From Psychromarinibacter sediminicola (GTDB taxonomy: Bacteria; Pseudomonadota; Alphaproteobacteria; Rhodobacterales; Rhodobacteraceae), in contig NZ_JARGYC010000014.1 in the NCBI RefSeq assembly GCF_029168335.1, forward strand, positions 1 to 64,000: a stretch of 64,000 nt of DNA, written 5' to 3'. Position 1 is the stretch's first letter. Every line of letters starts with the position of its first letter. This document shows, piece by piece, positions 62,660 to 64,000 of this stretch. The notes beneath the pieces are model-generated. The model saw nothing but the letters and a program-made list of their open reading frames with translations, had not been told where the DNA came from and ran no database searches. The position numbers and the translations under genes are program-made.

Positions 62660-63454
62660 ATGGCAGCGGTCGCGACGCTCCTGATCATCGCAGGCTCCGA
62701 CAGCGGCGGAGGGGCCGGCATCCAGGCCGACCTCAAGACCGCCTCGGCGCTCGGCGTCTACGGCGCCACGGCCATCACGGCGATCACCGCGCAGAACACC
62801 ATGGGCGTGCGGGCCGTCGCGCCGCTGGCGCCCGACATGGTGGCGGCGCAGATCCGCGCGGTGCTCGACGACATCCGCGTGGACGCGGTGAAGATCGGCA
62901 TGCTGGCCACCGCCGACATCGTCGCGGCGACGGCCGGGGCGCTGCAGGACTACGCCGGGCCGGTGGTGCTGGACCCGGTGATGGTCGCCAAGTCCGGCGA
63001 CGCGCTGCTGGACGCGCCGGCCGTCTCGGCGCTGCGCGAGGAGCTGCTGCCGCGGGCGACGATGCTCACCCCGAACCTGCCCGAGGCCGCCCGCCTGCTG
63101 GGCCGGGAGGCCACCGACCCGGCCGAGACGCGGGGCGCGGCGCTCCGCGCGCTCGGGCCGGAGACGGTGCTGGTCAAGGGCGGCCATGCCGACGGGCCGA
63201 TCTGCCGCGACGTGCTGGTGACCGGCGCGGGCGCGCTGGCCTTCGAGGCGCCGCGGCTGACCACGCGCAACACCCATGGCACCGGCTGCTCCCTGGCCTC
63301 GGCCATCGCCGCCGAGATGGCCAAGGGCGCGGACCCCGAGGCGGCGGTAGGGCGGGCCCATGGCTGGCTGCACGCGGCGATCCGGGCGGCGGACCGGCTG
63401 GGCGTCGGGCACGGGCACGGGCCGGTCCACCACTTCCACGAGGTCTGGGCATGA
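62660..63454 (+). CDS. thiD: hydroxymethylpyrimidine (phosphate) kinase
   Basis: A 264-residue ribokinase-fold enzyme that phosphorylates HMP and HMP-P in thiamine synthesis. The substrate loop is IIAGSDSGGGAGIQADLKT near residue 9, and the C-terminal GTGCSLASAI anion-hole motif is intact. ATG 62660 follows GGAGGAC. It overlaps the next gene by 4 bases (ATGA). Confidence 0.96.
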   Translation: MAAVATLLIIAGSDSGGGAGIQADLKTASALGVYGATAITAITAQNTMGVRAVAPLAPDMVAAQIRAVLDDIRVDAVKIGMLATADIVAATAGALQDYAGPVVLDPVMVAKSGDALLDAPAVSALREELLPRATMLTPNLPEAARLLGREATDPAETRGAALRALGPETVLVKGGHADGPICRDVLVTGAGALAFEAPRLTTRNTHGTGCSLASAIAAEMAKGADPEAAVGRAHGWLHAAIRAADRLGVGHGHGPVHHFHEVWA

Positions 63455-64000
63455 CCGCCGAGGTCACCGTCCTTGGCGCCGGGGTCGCGGGGCTTTGCGT
63501 CGCGCACGAGCTGGCGGCCCGGGGCGCGGCGGTGCGCCTTCTCGACCCTGCGGGCGGGCCCGGCCCCGAGGGCTGTTCCTGGTGGGCCGGCGGCATGCTG
63601 GCGCCGTTCTGCGAGGGCGAGACGGCGGAGGAGCCGGTGGTGCGGCTGGGCGCCGGGGCCGCGGACTGGTGGCGCGCCGCCGGCGCGGCGGTAACCGCGG
63701 CGGGAACGCTCGTGGTGGCGCTCGGCCGCGACCGCGGGGAACTCGACCGCTTCGCCCGCCGGACGCGCGGGCACCGGCGGGTGACGGGCGGGGCGCTGGC
63801 GGAGCTGGAGCCGGACCTCGCCGGGCGCGTTCCCGCCGCGCTGCACGTCGCCGACGAGGCCCAGCTCGACCCGCGGGCGGCGCTTGCCACCCTGCGCGAC
63901 GGCCTGGCGGCGCGCGGTGTCCGGGTCGCGACCGAGGGCACGCCGCGGGGCACCGTCATCGACTGCCGCGGCCTCGCCGCGCGCGACCGGCTGCCGGGCC
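63451..64000 (+). CDS. thiO: glycine oxidase ThiO, start only (partial at window end)
   Basis: The first 183 codons of an FAD-dependent D-amino-acid-oxidase-fold protein. The dinucleotide motif VTVLGAGVAGLCVAHELAAR is at the start and the GCSWWAGGMLAPFCEGE segment near 42 is typical of ThiO, which oxidises glycine to iminoacetate for thiazole synthesis. It continues beyond 64000. Position after thiD under a TPP riboswitch supports the assignment. Confidence 0.9.
   Translation, partial: MTAEVTVLGAGVAGLCVAHELAARGAAVRLLDPAGGPGPEGCSWWAGGMLAPFCEGETAEEPVVRLGAGAADWWRAAGAAVTAAGTLVVALGRDRGELDRFARRTRGHRRVTGGALAELEPDLAGRVPAALHVADEAQLDPRAALATLRDGLAARGVRVATEGTPRGTVIDCRGLAARDRLPG

Overview
The window is GC-rich chromosomal DNA with dense, mostly co-directional operons. 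The gene families (ChpT phosphotransferase, two-hairpin extragenic repeats, L21 with a long tail, class II DAHP synthase, OlsB/OlsA, a LuxR solo, HODM-like DUF3445 protein, GlxA-type AraC regulators) point to an alphaproteobacterium of the Rhodobacterales (Rhodobacteraceae). I cannot name a species. No plasmid, phage or CRISPR signature is present. Most of it is core genome with small accessory patches.

Layout. 0.2-2.8 kb: DUF502 membrane protein and a pseudouridine catabolic pair (psuG, psuK). 3.0-4.9 kb: rpsB-tsf with terminator. 4.95-6.2 kb: a LuxR-type regulator followed by a hairpin-rich non-coding stretch that may be a small RNA. 6.6-14.1 kb: complete phosphate regulon core, phoR-pstS-pstC-pstA-pstB-phoU-phoB, with a three-unit PHO box before pstS. 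14.1-19.8 kb: PLP sulfur enzyme, gamma-carbonic-anhydrase-like protein, gmk, yicC, PAS protein, DAHP synthase. 20-22.8 kb: GlxA regulator, an Asn/Gly-repeat secreted protein, a methyltransferase. 22.9-31.0 kb: a branched-chain-amino-acid type ABC transporter operon interrupted by four small predicted secreted proteins and ending in a MocA-like nucleotidyltransferase. 31-36.7 kb: membrane protein, Hint-domain protein, glycerate kinase, atypical SDR, Nnr. 36.8-38.7 kb: glnB-glnA. 38.9-41 kb: two divergent, mutually similar proteins of unknown function. 41-49.6 kb: DUF3445/methyltransferase pair, lytic transglycosylase, hydrolase-OsmC fusion, small protein, thioesterase, enoyl-CoA hydratase, M32 peptidase, ctaA. 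49.7-53.8 kb: trmJ, thiE-like, ornithine-lipid genes olsA-olsB, DUF3553, chpT. 53.8-59.4 kb: proA, proB, obg, two GNATs, rpmA, rplU. 59.6-62.4 kb: DUF2059 protein, tRNA-Ser(CGA) and a patch of gene debris beside a probable IS end. 62.5-64 kb: TPP riboswitch with thiD and the start of thiO.

Working together. Pst imports phosphate, PhoU/PhoR/PhoB sense and regulate it, and OlsB/OlsA would make phosphorus-free ornithine lipids. GlnB and GlnA form the nitrogen assimilation node. The translation genes (rpsB, tsf, rplU, rpmA, obg, trmJ, gmk, tRNA-Ser) and proline synthesis (proB, proA) are the housekeeping backbone. Several small dispersed repeat families (multi-hairpin elements abutting stop codons, a GTATTTGG-type repeat, a nested inverted repeat) sit at gene ends. 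The observations I rate most worth testing are the possible LuxR-linked small RNA, the divergent paralogue pair at 39-41 kb, the covarying multi-hairpin repeats and the secreted-protein insertions in the ABC operon.
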